Notes: a model not told the origin generated them from the sequence alone. Counted from the first letter of the stretch, positions 50,593 to 62,519 are shown. The stretch: 64,000 nucleotides of DNA from Clostridiales bacterium (GCA_004554085.1 SFNY01000009.1:1-64000); one strand, 5' to 3'. Translations and numbers: made by a program.

Positions 50593-52488
50593 TCAGATGC
50601 CCAGCGCAGCGCGCTTGGCTTCGATCGTTTCGATCATGCGATCGCCCAGCTTTTCGATGTCCAGCTCGACGACGAACTTCGCGCCGACCCAGTCTGCGAC
50701 CTCGCCCTGCAGGAGGTTGACGACCTCGGAGCCGCCCTTGGTGTAGGGATCGACGCCCAGGAAGGTCTCGATGCCGGTGGCGACGACGTAGTTGCCGATG
50801 GAGACTGCCTTCTCAGACATGTACTCCGGCGCGCAGCCGACGACCGGAACCTGAGGAATGTCGACGCCCCAGTCCTTGGCGATGTCGGAGGCGAGAATCA
50901 TCATACGGGAAATATCAACACAGGAGCCCATGTGCAGGATCGGCGGGATGTCGACCAGCTCGCACACGCGCTTGAGGCCCTCGCCGCACAGCTCCTTGGC
51001 TTCCTTGCTCAAGAGACCTGCCTTGGCGGCAGCCTGGGCGGAACAGCCGGAGACGATGACGATGATGTCGTTGGCAATGAGCTTCTTCATCAGCTCGATG
51101 TGGGCGGTGTCGGGGCGAACCTTCGGGTTGTTGCAGCCGACCATGGCGACCGCGCCGCGCAGCACGCCGGACTTGACGCACTCGATCAGGGGCTTGGTGG
51201 TGCCGGTCTCGTCCACGTGGGAGTTGGTGACGCCGTCCAGGCACTTCTTGATGGCTTCGACGGAGTAGCCCACGGTGGCGTTGGTCTTGAGCTGCGGGAT
51301 GTTCACCAGCTCCGGCTTGCGGTTCTTGAAGTTGCGGACGGCCATCTCCACGATCTTCTTCGCGTTCTCGCCGGCGGTGTCCTCATGGAACTCGATGAAA
51401 TCGGAGTCGGGCATGCGGGCGATGGGGGAGGTGGTCACGAACTTGGTGTGGAAGCATTTGGACAGCGGGCCAAGGGCGGGGAAGATGCACTGCACGTCCA
51501 CGACGATGGCTTCGCAGGCACCGGTCAGAACCACGTTCTCCTGGGAGAGGAAGTTGCCGGCCATGGGGATGCCGTGACGCATGGCGACCTCGTTGGAGGT
51601 GCAGCACACGCCGGCGATGTTGATGCCCTTCGCGCCCATCTCCTTGGCCAGAGCGACCATCTCAGGATCCTGGGCGTAGAACACGATCATTTCAGACAGC
51701 GACGGGTCGTGGCCGTGGACGATGATGTTGACCATGTCCTCTTCCATGACGCCGATGTTGGCGGTGGTGTCCACCGGCTTCGGGGTGCCGAACAGCACGT
51801 CAGAGAACTCGGTGCCCATCATGGATCCGCCCCAGCCGTCGGACAGGCCGGCGCGCAGGGACTGGCGAACCAGCGCCTCAGGCAGGGAGGAGCAGCCCAT
51901 GTGGGTCATGTGCATGGACTGGGAGACCTCGCGGTCGATGGCGCGGGGCTCGATACCCTCGTTCGCCCAGATCTTCTGGCGGGATTCGGGCGCGCGCTTG
52001 AGGAAGCGCTGGACGCCGAAAGGCTTGCCGTACTCCATCAGGCCGGTCTCGGCGACCTCGTGGGCGACGTCGTAGATGTCGCGGCCCTCGGTCTCAATGC
52101 CCCATTCCTTTGCGATGCGGCAGAGCTTCTCGGGATCCTTCACCTGGTAGTTGCCGCCCTCCTTGGAGGCGTACAGGGTGTGGCAGATGCTGCGGCCGTG
52201 GTCGGAGTGGGTGGCGGCGCCGCCGGCGGTGAAGCGCAGGTAGTTGCGGGCGACGATGCCGTTGGCGTCGCAGCCGCAGATGCCGCGGGGGGACTTCGGA
52301 GTGATGCGGCAGGGGCCCATCGTACAGATGCGGCAGCAGATGCCCTCCTCGCCGAACTTGCAGTGGGGAGTCTGGTTCTTCACGCGCTGCTGCCAAGTGT
52401 CAGCTCCAACCTTCTTTGCCGTTTCCAGCAAAGCGTCGGTTGCCGCTTCCATCTGCTCAATCGTGATAAAGGTCTTATTCATTTCCAT
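50593..52488 (-). CDS. cooS: Ni-CO dehydrogenase catalytic subunit (CooS/AcsA)
   Basis: A 631-residue enzyme interconverting CO2 and CO. The D/B-cluster Cys are in CKFGEEGICCRICTMGPC and CGCDANGI. C-cluster ligands are all visible: His in IIVHGHDPSLSEM, Cys in IAGVCCTSN, VDVQCIFP, MVGCNNPK, VSGCSAQAA and HMGSCVDIS. The ATG at 52488 follows GGGAGG at 11 nt and begins MEMNKTFITIEQM; the frame is open further upstream without support. In the cooS-cooC-acsB unit it provides CO to AcsB. Confidence 0.96.
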   Translation of the reverse strand: MEMNKTFITIEQMEAATDALLETAKKVGADTWQQRVKNQTPHCKFGEEGICCRICTMGPCRITPKSPRGICGCDANGIVARNYLRFTAGGAATHSDHGRSICHTLYASKEGGNYQVKDPEKLCRIAKEWGIETEGRDIYDVAHEVAETGLMEYGKPFGVQRFLKRAPESRQKIWANEGIEPRAIDREVSQSMHMTHMGCSSLPEALVRQSLRAGLSDGWGGSMMGTEFSDVLFGTPKPVDTTANIGVMEEDMVNIIVHGHDPSLSEMIVFYAQDPEMVALAKEMGAKGINIAGVCCTSNEVAMRHGIPMAGNFLSQENVVLTGACEAIVVDVQCIFPALGPLSKCFHTKFVTTSPIARMPDSDFIEFHEDTAGENAKKIVEMAVRNFKNRKPELVNIPQLKTNATVGYSVEAIKKCLDGVTNSHVDETGTTKPLIECVKSGVLRGAVAMVGCNNPKVRPDTAHIELMKKLIANDIIVIVSGCSAQAAAKAGLLSKEAKELCGEGLKRVCELVDIPPILHMGSCVDISRMMILASDIAKDWGVDIPQVPVVGCAPEYMSEKAVSIGNYVVATGIETFLGVDPYTKGGSEVVNLLQGEVADWVGAKFVVELDIEKLGDRMIETIEAKRAALGI

Positions 52489-52647
52489 CAGAGCTTCTTC
52501 CTCCCAAAGATTATTTGGTGAAACAAATGCCAGCCGTGTATCGCTTCGGAGCGGACGCATGCATCCCGCGGAGCTACCCTTCCGCAGAAATGCGCCCGAA
52601 CCACACGGGTTCTGACACGGCGCAAAAACCCGATCATGGATACTATT

Positions 52648-52676
52648 ATTTTATCAAATGTAAACAACAAAGTCAA
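52648..52676 (-). promoter_or_regulatory. Promoter of cooS-cooC-acsB
   Basis: TTGACT (52676-52671), 17 nt, TAAAAT (52653-52648) on the minus strand. The leader to the cooS start is about 155 nt and GC-rich, with possible small stems, but I recognise no riboswitch. The rest of this 397-nt divergent gap holds the polyferredoxin promoter and no gene. Confidence 0.72.
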
Positions 52677-52823
52677 TGGCATATCCCAGTGGGGGGCTTT
52701 TTTAACAACAGAATTTGCAGGAAAGATTTCACAATTCCAACATATTTCTTCGCGGAAAACGCTTTCCGTTCTCCGGGCACGTGCTCAAATTGATTTTTTG
52801 CGACATTTTTCATAAATGATGCA

Positions 52824-52852
52824 TTTACATTTCACGCCCGGGCGTGTATAAT
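52824..52852 (+). promoter_or_regulatory. Promoter of the polyferredoxin gene, with a palindrome in its spacer
   Basis: TTTACA (52824-52829), 17 nt, TATAAT (52847-52852). The last 14 nt of the spacer (52833-52846) are the perfect palindrome CACGCCCGGGCGTG, ending exactly at the -10 box. A protein bound there would control transcription directly; its identity is unknown. Confidence 0.8.
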
Positions 52853-52885
52853 AACAGCAGAGCATAGAATTGCGGAGGTTATGAA

Positions 52886-53272
52886 ATGAAAAAGCTGTCT
52901 GTTAAGAAGGATGTTCGCTGCATGGCGTGCCTGAGCTGTGTGCTGGCTTGCTCCGAGGCGTTTTATAAGGTGCGCGATCCGCGCAAGTCCTGCATCCAGA
53001 TCGTGGAGAAGAACGGCGAGCCCAAGGTCAACTCCTGCCTGCAGTGCGGCAAGTGCATGCGCACCTGTGAGCACGAGGCCATCACCAGGAACCCCAAGGG
53101 CGTGTACATGATCAACAAGAAGAAGTGCGTCGGCTGCGGCAAGTGCGTCGAGGCCTGCCCGATGAAGGTCATGGTGCTGGAGAACGACACTGCCTCCAAG
53201 TGCATCGCCTGCGGCATCTGCGCCAAGGCGTGCCCGATGGAAGTGCTCGAGGTCATTGAGAACGACAAGTAA
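52886..53272 (+). CDS. CooF-like polyferredoxin (four [4Fe-4S] motifs)
   Basis: A 128-residue iron-sulfur protein. Cys motifs: CMACLSCVLACSE (about 12-24), CLQCGKCMRTCEHEA (about 52-66), CVGCGKCVEACPMK (about 82-95) and CIACGICAKACPME (about 108-121). This is the plan of CooF/HycB-like electron carriers paired with CO dehydrogenase or hydrogenase. It is divergent from cooS and probably takes electrons from it. GGAGG lies 7 nt before the ATG. Confidence 0.88.
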   Translation: MKKLSVKKDVRCMACLSCVLACSEAFYKVRDPRKSCIQIVEKNGEPKVNSCLQCGKCMRTCEHEAITRNPKGVYMINKKKCVGCGKCVEACPMKVMVLENDTASKCIACGICAKACPMEVLEVIENDK

Positions 53273-53284
53273 GTCCATCGAACC

Positions 53285-53331
53285 AAAGGGGAGAGGATCG
53301 GCTTCATTGCGAAGTTGATCCTTTCTCTTTC
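53285..53331 (+). terminator. Terminator of the polyferredoxin gene
   Basis: AAAGGGGAGAGGATC pairs with GATCCTTTCTCTTT across a loop that itself contains GCTTC/GAAG pairing, ending in CTTT. Imperfect but well placed, 13 nt after the stop codon. Confidence 0.65.
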
Positions 53332-53342
53332 TGATATAGCAG

Positions 53343-53371
53343 CAGCGCCCTCTGATCTTCAGAGAGCGCTG
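53343..53371. other. Hairpin between convergent genes
   Basis: CAGCGC and CTCTGA (53343-53355) pair with TCAGAG and GCGCTG (53359-53371), with one unpaired base each side. It follows the stop of the minus-strand gene at 53392 and may terminate it, although no T-tract is seen. Confidence 0.5.
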
Positions 53372-53391
53372 TGTTTGTATGTGCAGATCGA

Positions 53392-54432
53392 TTAGCCGAC
53401 GGTCGTGCCGGTAAAGGTTTCAACGGCAGTGTCCGCCGCCGCACTGTCGTCCAGGGCTGCGCCGAGATCGAAGCTCTGGAACTCCTCGTCGGTCTGGGCC
53501 TCGTCCGCAGCATCGGCCTCGTTGGCCGCATCAAAGGCGGTGTTGGCCGCAGATGCGAAGGGATCGGCCTCGGATACGGTGGAAACCTTGCCGTCAGTCA
53601 CGGTGAAGCGGTCGCCGAGCTCGTGATAGGAGTAGGCGGTGCCGTCCGCAGTCTTGTAGTAGATGATCAGGCCCAGGCTGTAATCGCCGTCGGCGAACTT
53701 CGCCACGCTGAAGATGGTGGAGAAGTCGGTGTTGGCGGCGTTCTTGCAGATGGCGTCACTGTGTTCCACGCCGCTGACGCCGGCCTCCATGGTGCCCTTG
53801 TAGGCGCGCTGCTTGCCGCTGGCGTCGTTGGTGACGATGACGAAGATGGTGGCGTCGGCGCCGTCAAAGCTCGCGTCGTTGAGGTAGCCATAGCCGTCCA
53901 GACGCACAACCTGGCGGTTGTTGGGCTCGGAGACGTAGAAGTTCGTGATTTCCACCGTGCCGTTCGTGGAGGGCTCGGGTACATTGAAGCCCTTTGTCTT
54001 GAAGTCGGAATAGGCCTTGGTCGCGATCTTCGTGGGCTCCGGCGTGGGAGTCGGGGTGGGCGTGGGCTCCGGTGTGGGGGTCGGGATCGGCGTAGGCGAG
54101 GGCGTCGGCGTGGGGGTCGGGGTTGCCGTGGGGGTCGGCGTGGGCGTGTTGGTCAGATCCATAACGCCGCTCACATCACCCTGGTTGTCCGGCTCGGACA
54201 CAAAGAGGGAGGTCGGGCCGTCCGCACCGCCGATGATGGCAACGTTCTCCGGCGCGGCGGTCATCTCCACATAGGCGCGCATCGTCGCGTCTGGATTGGC
54301 CAGCTTGTCGGAGTAATCCACCTTGCCGAGGAAGAAATAGAGGGCGCACATCAGTATGGCGACGATAATCAGGCCGATGAAGAAGTGGAGCACGGCCATG
54401 CCCTTACCGTTACGCTTATAGCCTTTTTGCAT
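53392..54432 (-). CDS. Membrane-anchored protein with Thr/Pro linker and IIGGADGPT motif
   Basis: A 346-residue protein. A basic N-terminus and one membrane helix (about 13-36) anchor it, then comes NVAIIGGADGPTSLFVSEP (about 63-81), a TP repeat linker (about 94-138), and an extracytoplasmic domain (about 150-290) with ITNFYVSEPNNRQVVRLDG. The two SEPDNQ/SEPNNR segments look like a repeated element. The C-terminus is very acidic and Ala-rich (SAANTAFDAANEADAADEAQ). The GADGPT motif also occurs in the beta subunit of Na+-pumping decarboxylases, here without that context. No function is known to me. AGGAGG lies 7 nt before the ATG. Confidence 0.75.
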   Translation of the reverse strand: MQKGYKRNGKGMAVLHFFIGLIIVAILMCALYFFLGKVDYSDKLANPDATMRAYVEMTAAPENVAIIGGADGPTSLFVSEPDNQGDVSGVMDLTNTPTPTPTATPTPTPTPSPTPIPTPTPEPTPTPTPTPEPTKIATKAYSDFKTKGFNVPEPSTNGTVEITNFYVSEPNNRQVVRLDGYGYLNDASFDGADATIFVIVTNDASGKQRAYKGTMEAGVSGVEHSDAICKNAANTDFSTIFSVAKFADGDYSLGLIIYYKTADGTAYSYHELGDRFTVTDGKVSTVSEADPFASAANTAFDAANEADAADEAQTDEEFQSFDLGAALDDSAAADTAVETFTGTTVG

Positions 54433-54472
54433 AAAAATGCCTCCTGTAATTCCATTTCAGGGATATACTTTC

Positions 54473-54501
54473 ATCTTAAAGAGTTGCCTTTTAAAAGTCA
54501 A
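54473..54501 (-). promoter_or_regulatory. Promoter of the Thr/Pro-linker protein gene
   Basis: TTGACT (54501-54496), 17 nt, TAAGAT (54478-54473) on the minus strand, 41 nt before the start codon. Confidence 0.7.
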
Positions 54502-54559
54502 GCAGGAAGCGAAGCTTTTGAAAAATTGTCACAAATGGTCCCGAAATTGGTCATAAAGA

Positions 54560-54589
54560 GACCGTCCCGCAACGCTATGCAGGACGGTC
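54560..54589 (-). terminator. Terminator of uvrA
   Basis: GACCGTCC (54560-54567) pairs with GGACGGTC (54582-54589). On the minus strand TCTCTTTATG follows. It starts 9 nt after the uvrA stop codon. Confidence 0.7.
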
Positions 54590-54597
54590 GTGCTGCC

Positions 54598-57367
<2,770 letters not shown>

Positions 57368-57406
57368 TTTCGGGGTTCCTCCTGCGAAGGTTTCGCTTGA
57401 TGATGT

Positions 57407-59416
57407 TTATGCCTTTGTGCGCTTTCTGCGCTTCTGACGGCTCTGCTCGCCGCTGGACATGGGCCTTTCGCCGCGCAGCTCCAGCATCTGGTCGCGGAGC
57501 TTTGCTGCCTTCTCGAAGTCCAGATTGTTGGCGGCCTCCAGCATGCGCTCCTCCAGGTGCTCGATGGCCAGCTGGCGCTCGGCGTCATCCAGGGCCTTGC
57601 CCGCGTCCTTGTCCGGCACGCGCGTGACCTCCATCAGGCTGCGGATGGCGCTGCGCACGCTGCGGGGCGTGATGTTGTGCTCCTGATTGTACTGCTGCTG
57701 AATCTCGCGCCTGCGGTTCGTCTCGGAGATGGCGCGGTTCATGGAGTCGGTGAGCGTGTCGGCGTACATGATGACCCGGCCCTCCACGTTGCGCGCGGCG
57801 CGGCCGATGGTCTGGATCAGCGACTTCTCGGAGCGCAGAAAGCCCTCCTTGTCCGCGTCCAGGATCGCCACCAGCGCGACCTCGGGAAGGTCCAGGCCCT
57901 CGCGCAACAGGTTGATGCCCACCAGCACGTCGAATTCGCCGGTGCGCAGCCCCTTGATCAGCTCGATGCGGTCCAGCGTATCCACGTCGGAGTGCAGGTA
58001 CTCCACCTTCACGTCCATCTCCCGCAGGTACTCGGTCAGGCTCTCGGCCATGCGCTTGGTGAGGGTGGTCACCAGCACGCGCCCGCCCTTGGCCGTGACG
58101 CTGCGGATCTCGCCCAGCAGATCGTCCACCTGATCCCGCGCCGGGCGCACGATGATCTCCGGGTCGATAAGTCCCGTGGGGCGGATGATCTGCTCCACGA
58201 CCTGCTCCGTGCGCTCCAGCTCGTAGGGGCCGGGGGTGGCGGAGACGTAGATGATCTGGTTCACCTTCTGCTCGAACTCGTAGAACTTCAGCGGGCGGTT
58301 GTCGTAGGCGGCGGGCAGGCGAAAGCCGTAGTCCACCAGCGTCTGCTTGCGGGCGAAGTCGCCGTTGTACATGGCGCGAATCTGCGGGATGGTCATGTGG
58401 CTCTCGTCCACCAGAATCAGCAGGTCCTTGGGGAAGTAGTCCAGCAGCGTGAACGGCGGCTCGCCGCTCTGGCGGCCGTCAAAGTAGCGGGAGTAGTTTT
58501 CGATGCCGTTGCAGTAGCCGATCTCCCGCAGCATTTCGATGTCGTAGCGCGTGCGCTGCTCCAGGCGCTGGGCCTCAAGCAGGCGGTCGTTGGCCTTGAG
58601 GTCTGCAAGGCGGTCGCGCAGATCGTTTTCGATCTGGGCGATGCAGCCCTCCAGCTTGTCCTTGGAAATGGCGTAGTGGCTGGCGGGGAAGAGGATGACG
58701 TGGGCCATGTGCCGCAGCACCCGCCCGGAGACGATCTCGATCTCGGAGATGCGCTCGATTTCGTCGCCGAAGAACTCCACGCGCACCGCCTTTTCCTGGC
58801 TGGCGGCGGGGATGATCTCCACCACGTCGCCCCGGACGTGGAAGGTGCCGCGCTCGGATTCGAAGTCGTTGCGGCTGTACTGGATCTCCACCAAGCGGTG
58901 CAGCAGCTCCTCGATCTCCAGCTGCATGCCCTCGCGCAGGGACACGGACAGATCCTCGTACTCCGAGGGGTCGCCCAGGCCGTAGATGCAGCTGACCGAG
59001 GCCACGATGACCACGTCCCGCCGCTCCGCCAGCCAGCTGGTGGCGCTGTGGCGCATGCGGTCGATCTCGTCGTTGACGGCGCTGTCCTTCTCGATGAAGG
59101 TGTCCGTGGAGGGAATGTAGGCCTCGGGCTGGTAGTAGTCGTAGTAGGACACGAAGTAGCCCACGGCGTTGTCCGGGAAGAACTCCTGGAACTCGCCCGC
59201 CAGCTGGGCCGCCAGCGTCTTGTTGTGGGCGATCACCAGCGTGGGCCGGTTGGCCTTGGCGATGATGTTGGCCATGGTGAAGGTCTTGCCCGAACCGGTG
59301 ACGCCCAGCAGCACCTGATGCTTCATGCCCTTCTTCAGCCCCTCCGTCAGGGCCTCGATGGCCTGGGGCTGGTCGCCGGTGGGCGCGTAATCGGAGTGCA
59401 GATGGAATATGGACAT
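57407..59416 (-). CDS. uvrB: Excinuclease ABC subunit B
   Basis: A 669-residue DNA-repair helicase-like protein. Walker A is GVTGSGKTFTMAN, the beta-hairpin region is YYDYYQPEAYIPSTD, motif II is ILVDESHMTIPQ and the C-terminal UvrC-binding UVR domain is in LEERMLEAANNLDFEKAAKLRD. It verifies damage and loads UvrC. uvrA follows after 39 nt on the same strand. It has its own extended -10 promoter upstream. Confidence 0.96.
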   Translation of the reverse strand: MSIFHLHSDYAPTGDQPQAIEALTEGLKKGMKHQVLLGVTGSGKTFTMANIIAKANRPTLVIAHNKTLAAQLAGEFQEFFPDNAVGYFVSYYDYYQPEAYIPSTDTFIEKDSAVNDEIDRMRHSATSWLAERRDVVIVASVSCIYGLGDPSEYEDLSVSLREGMQLEIEELLHRLVEIQYSRNDFESERGTFHVRGDVVEIIPAASQEKAVRVEFFGDEIERISEIEIVSGRVLRHMAHVILFPASHYAISKDKLEGCIAQIENDLRDRLADLKANDRLLEAQRLEQRTRYDIEMLREIGYCNGIENYSRYFDGRQSGEPPFTLLDYFPKDLLILVDESHMTIPQIRAMYNGDFARKQTLVDYGFRLPAAYDNRPLKFYEFEQKVNQIIYVSATPGPYELERTEQVVEQIIRPTGLIDPEIIVRPARDQVDDLLGEIRSVTAKGGRVLVTTLTKRMAESLTEYLREMDVKVEYLHSDVDTLDRIELIKGLRTGEFDVLVGINLLREGLDLPEVALVAILDADKEGFLRSEKSLIQTIGRAARNVEGRVIMYADTLTDSMNRAISETNRRREIQQQYNQEHNITPRSVRSAIRSLMEVTRVPDKDAGKALDDAERQLAIEHLEERMLEAANNLDFEKAAKLRDQMLELRGERPMSSGEQSRQKRRKRTKA

Positions 59417-59471
59417 GAAAAGACCCTCCCCGGATTCTTCCGCAATGCAAATGAGACAGCTATCTCATGCT

Positions 59472-59500
59472 ATTATAGCACATATGCGGAAAAATGAAAC
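59472..59500 (-). promoter_or_regulatory. Extended -10 promoter of uvrB-uvrA
   Basis: TGCTATAAT on the minus strand (59480-59472) with only a weak -35 (GTTTCA at 17 nt). The same TGCTATAAT precedes maf and PBP1A. Confidence 0.55.
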
Positions 59501-59530
59501 GGGGGAGGGGAAACTTAAACGTGTGTTCGA

Positions 59531-59848
59531 TTACGCCTTGACCCGACTGTGGCGCTTCGGACTGAGGTTGGCGCGCACCGCGCCCGTGACCGCGCCCACG
59601 GCGCTGCCCAGCAGCATCTCGCCCAGCATGTTGCCCACGGCGAAGCTGCCGCCGCCCAGCAGTACATACAGGCCGTAGCCCAGCGCCATGTATACAAGGG
59701 CGATTTCCACGCCGGTCAGGAAGCCGCGGGAGCCGCCCCGGGGCACGGCGGCGCAGGTTCCCAGCGCGATGGCGAGGAGCTTCACGACCTGGTTGAGCAC
59801 GGTCAGCAGGCGGTCGCTCATCTGAAGGTACACCAGCGCAGCGGCCAT
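59531..59848 (-). CDS. TIGR04086-like small membrane protein, N-terminus uncertain
   Basis: A 105-residue protein with three hydrophobic helices, among them VVKLLAIALGTCAAV and TGVEIALVYMALGYGLYVLL, and the Gly-rich FAVGNMLGEMLLGSAVGAVTGAV end typical of the TIGR04086 family (YrzE-like). The ATG at 59848 lacks a nearby ribosome site, whereas a strong AGGAGGGA sits 7 nt before an ATG at 59859 in a different frame. One extra A in the AAAA run at 59850-59853 would join that ATG to this frame (M-P-K-N-M-A-A). So the real N-terminus may be broken by a 1-nt deletion. Confidence 0.6.
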   Translation of the reverse strand: MAAALVYLQMSDRLLTVLNQVVKLLAIALGTCAAVPRGGSRGFLTGVEIALVYMALGYGLYVLLGGGSFAVGNMLGEMLLGSAVGAVTGAVRANLSPKRHSRVKA

Positions 59849-59942
59849 GTTTTCGGCATGGAAATCCCTCCTGAATTGAGATTCTGCTGCATCCTATGCC
59901 GTCCAATATGGAATTCATGCGGAAAAGGCCGTCCGCCGGGGA

Positions 59943-59977
59943 CAAAAGAATCCCCGGACTCGCACGGAGGCCGGGGA
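59943..59977 (-). terminator. Terminator of the PBP1A gene
   Basis: TCCCCGG (59951-59957) pairs with CCGGGGA (59971-59977). On the minus strand the stem is followed by TTCTTTTG. Confidence 0.75.
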
Positions 59978-59990
59978 CGATGGCAAAGCG

Positions 59991-62319
59991 TCATCTGCAC
60001 TGGGTGCATACGCCGATGCCGGCGGAATACTCATTGGTGGAAGCGCCGTAGAAGTAGCCCTGCACGGCGTCCATGTCGGAGGCATAGCGCAGGGGATGCC
60101 CCTCCGGAATGTAGATGATGCCCACGACCATGGTGTTGCGGCAGTCGTCCGAGGCGACCATGCCGCTCTTGCGGCAGACCGTCACCGCGCGGTGCATGTT
60201 GCAGTAGGGCGGTGGGCAGCATGCCGGACACGCCGCACACCGTCTCCACGAACAGGCCGTAGTCGGCGGCGGAGCCGGACAGTATGGCGCGGTCCACGGT
60301 GCAGCCGGTGAGAGAATGCACCTGCTGCATCATTGCGGCCCACAGCGGCGCGGCGGCGGTGGAGCCGGTGGCGCTGGACTCCAGCGGCTTGTAGTAGTCC
60401 GAACCGATCCAGATCGCCCCGGCGTAGTAGCCGGTCATGCCGGCGAAGGTGACGCCGATGTTGTTGGAGTTGGTGCCGGTCTTGCCCGCGACGGTGATAT
60501 CGGAGAACCTCGCGCGGGAGCCGGTGCCCTCCTCGGACACGCAGCCGATCAGGCAGTCCACCAGCTGGTAGGCGGTGGAGGGCTTGAACACCTGGCGGGT
60601 CTGCTGCACCTCGGTCACATCGATGTACACCGTGCCGTCGGGGTTGAGCACCTGCGTGAAGGCGTAGGACTCCAGATAGGTGCCGTTGTTGGCGACCGCG
60701 CCGTAGGCGGTGGCCAGCTCGATCATCGATACGCCCGAGGAGCCCAGCGCGAGGCCCGCGCCGGTGGCCAGGATGTGGTCGGGATCAATGCCCAGCTTCA
60801 GCAGGTAGGTGACGGAGTTCTGTATGCCCACATAGTCCATCAGCGCGTGGGCGGTGGAAGTGTTGTGGGATTTGTTGATGGCCACGCGCATGGATTCCAC
60901 GCCGGTGAAGGAGTCGCCGGTGAAGTTGTTGGGATAGCCGTTTTCGCTGTTCCAGCCCTCGATTTCAATGGGCAGGTTCAGCACCGGCGTACCCGGCGAA
61001 TAGCCCAGATCGAAGGCCGGGCCGTAGACAGACAGCGGCTTGAGCGAGGAACCCACCGGCATCTCCAGCTGGTAGGCGCGGTTGAGCTGCTTCTTCTGCA
61101 CGGGCTCGCTGCGCCCGCCCACCACGGCGACCAGCTCGCCGGTGTGCCAGTTGATCACCGCCGCAGCGGCCTGGGGCTGCACAACGGTCAGGTACTCGCC
61201 GCCGCCCAGCGAGGACTGGGTGGAGGAGTCGTTGGCGTAGCGCATCGCCGGATACTGGGTCCAGTTGGTGATGGTGTCCTGCACGGCGGACTGCACCTCG
61301 GGATCCAGGGAGGTGTAGATGATGTAGCCGCCATTGCGCAGCTTGGTCTCCATGCTGCTGCGGTTGGAGGAGGTGTCCTCCAGACCCTCGACGCGCAGCA
61401 TCTTGGTCACCACGTCGTAGATGGAGTATTCCACGTAGTAGGCGTTGTCGTACATCGCGTCGGAGGAGGCGGTGGAGGTCTGAAGCACGTGGAGCGGCTC
61501 CGCCTTGGCGGCGCTGCACTCCTCCTCGCTGATCAGGCCCTGATCCAGCATCTCCTCGAGCACGTAGTTGGTGCGCTTGTCGATCAGCTCGGAGCTCTCG
61601 TAGACGTAGTAGTTTCTGCGGGGGTTGTAGCGGTAGGGGTTGCGGATGATGGCCGCGATGCAGGCGCACTCGCGCAGGGTCAGCTCGCTGAGATCCTTGC
61701 CGAAGTAGTCCTGGGCCGCGATCTTCACGCCGTAGTTTGCACCGCCCAGGTAGATCACGTTCAGATAGGCCTCCAGGATCTCCTCCTTCGACAGCTGTTC
61801 CTCCACCTGAAGCGCCAGATAGGCCTCCTGCACCTTGCGCTTGTAGTTCTGGTCGGAATTGAGCAGCGTCAGCTTGACCAGCTGACAGGTGATGGTGGAC
61901 GCGCCCTGCAGGCTGCCGCCCATGACGTTGTTCAGCATTGCGCCGGCCATGCGCTTGATGTCCACGCCGTTGTGCTCCCGGAAGCGCGCGTCCTCGATGG
62001 CGATGACCGCGTTGATGAGCTGCTCGGGAATCTCCTCATAGTCCACATAGATGCGGTTCTCGGAGCCCTTGAACTCGGTGACCAGGTTGCCGTTCTTGTC
62101 GTAGATGAAGGAGGTGAGGGACTGCGCGCCGATCTTTTCGATGTCCAGCTCCGGGCAGGTGTCCACCCAGGCCTTCGCCACGCCGCTCACCAGGCCTGCT
62201 GCGGCCAGCGAGATCAGCAGCACGGCGAACACCAGCATCTTCGCCGTCATCAGAAACACCGAAATCAGGAAATTCCGGTCGGATTCCCGGGGCTTGAAAA
62301 GTGCATATTTGAAACTCAT
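59991..62319 (-). pseudogene. Class A penicillin-binding protein (PBP1A-like), frameshifted near the C-terminus
   Basis: A bifunctional peptidoglycan synthase. It has a basic cytoplasmic start, one membrane helix (about 22-45), the glycosyltransferase domain with IEDARFREHNGVD and GASTITCQLVK, and the transpeptidase domain with SxxK in VGSSLKPLSVY, SxN in NKSHNTSTA and KTG in VAGKTGTN. The frame changes at 60207-60210, after CGVSGMLPTA: dropping one C of GCCC gives PTAYCNMHRAVTVC and runs to a normal stop at 59991, about 776 residues in all. As given, the last 70 residues are replaced by out-of-frame sequence. Both active sites lie before the break. GGAGG precedes the ATG by 4 nt. Confidence 0.88.
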
Positions 62320-62355
62320 ATGTCCTCCGAGTGTATTTCATGGTATAGCAATGTT

Positions 62356-62364
62356 ATTATAGCA
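62356..62364 (-). promoter_or_regulatory. Extended -10 element of the PBP1A gene
   Basis: TGCTATAAT on the minus strand (62364-62356), about 37 nt before the ATG; no good -35. The 62385-62509 stretch shows no feature I can support. Confidence 0.5.
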
Positions 62365-62519
62365 CAGAAATTGGATGCGTGCAGTGCATTTTGTTGGCAT
62401 TTTGATGACCTGGACGATTTTTTGCAGTTAAAAACTTCCTCCGGCAGGATGGACGGCCCTGTGGATGCGCAAAATGACGGGAGAGGAAGCGGAGCGTCTT
62501 TGCAATTCGTGTAGGTTTG

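Noticed and set aside
47452..52521. A 1,689-codon open frame on the plus strand
   Set aside because: It runs antisense to acsB, cooC and cooS, which match known families throughout; the open frame is a product of high GC codon use.
52489..52647. Riboswitch in the cooS leader
   Set aside because: The leader is long and GC-rich, but I could match no known riboswitch core by eye.
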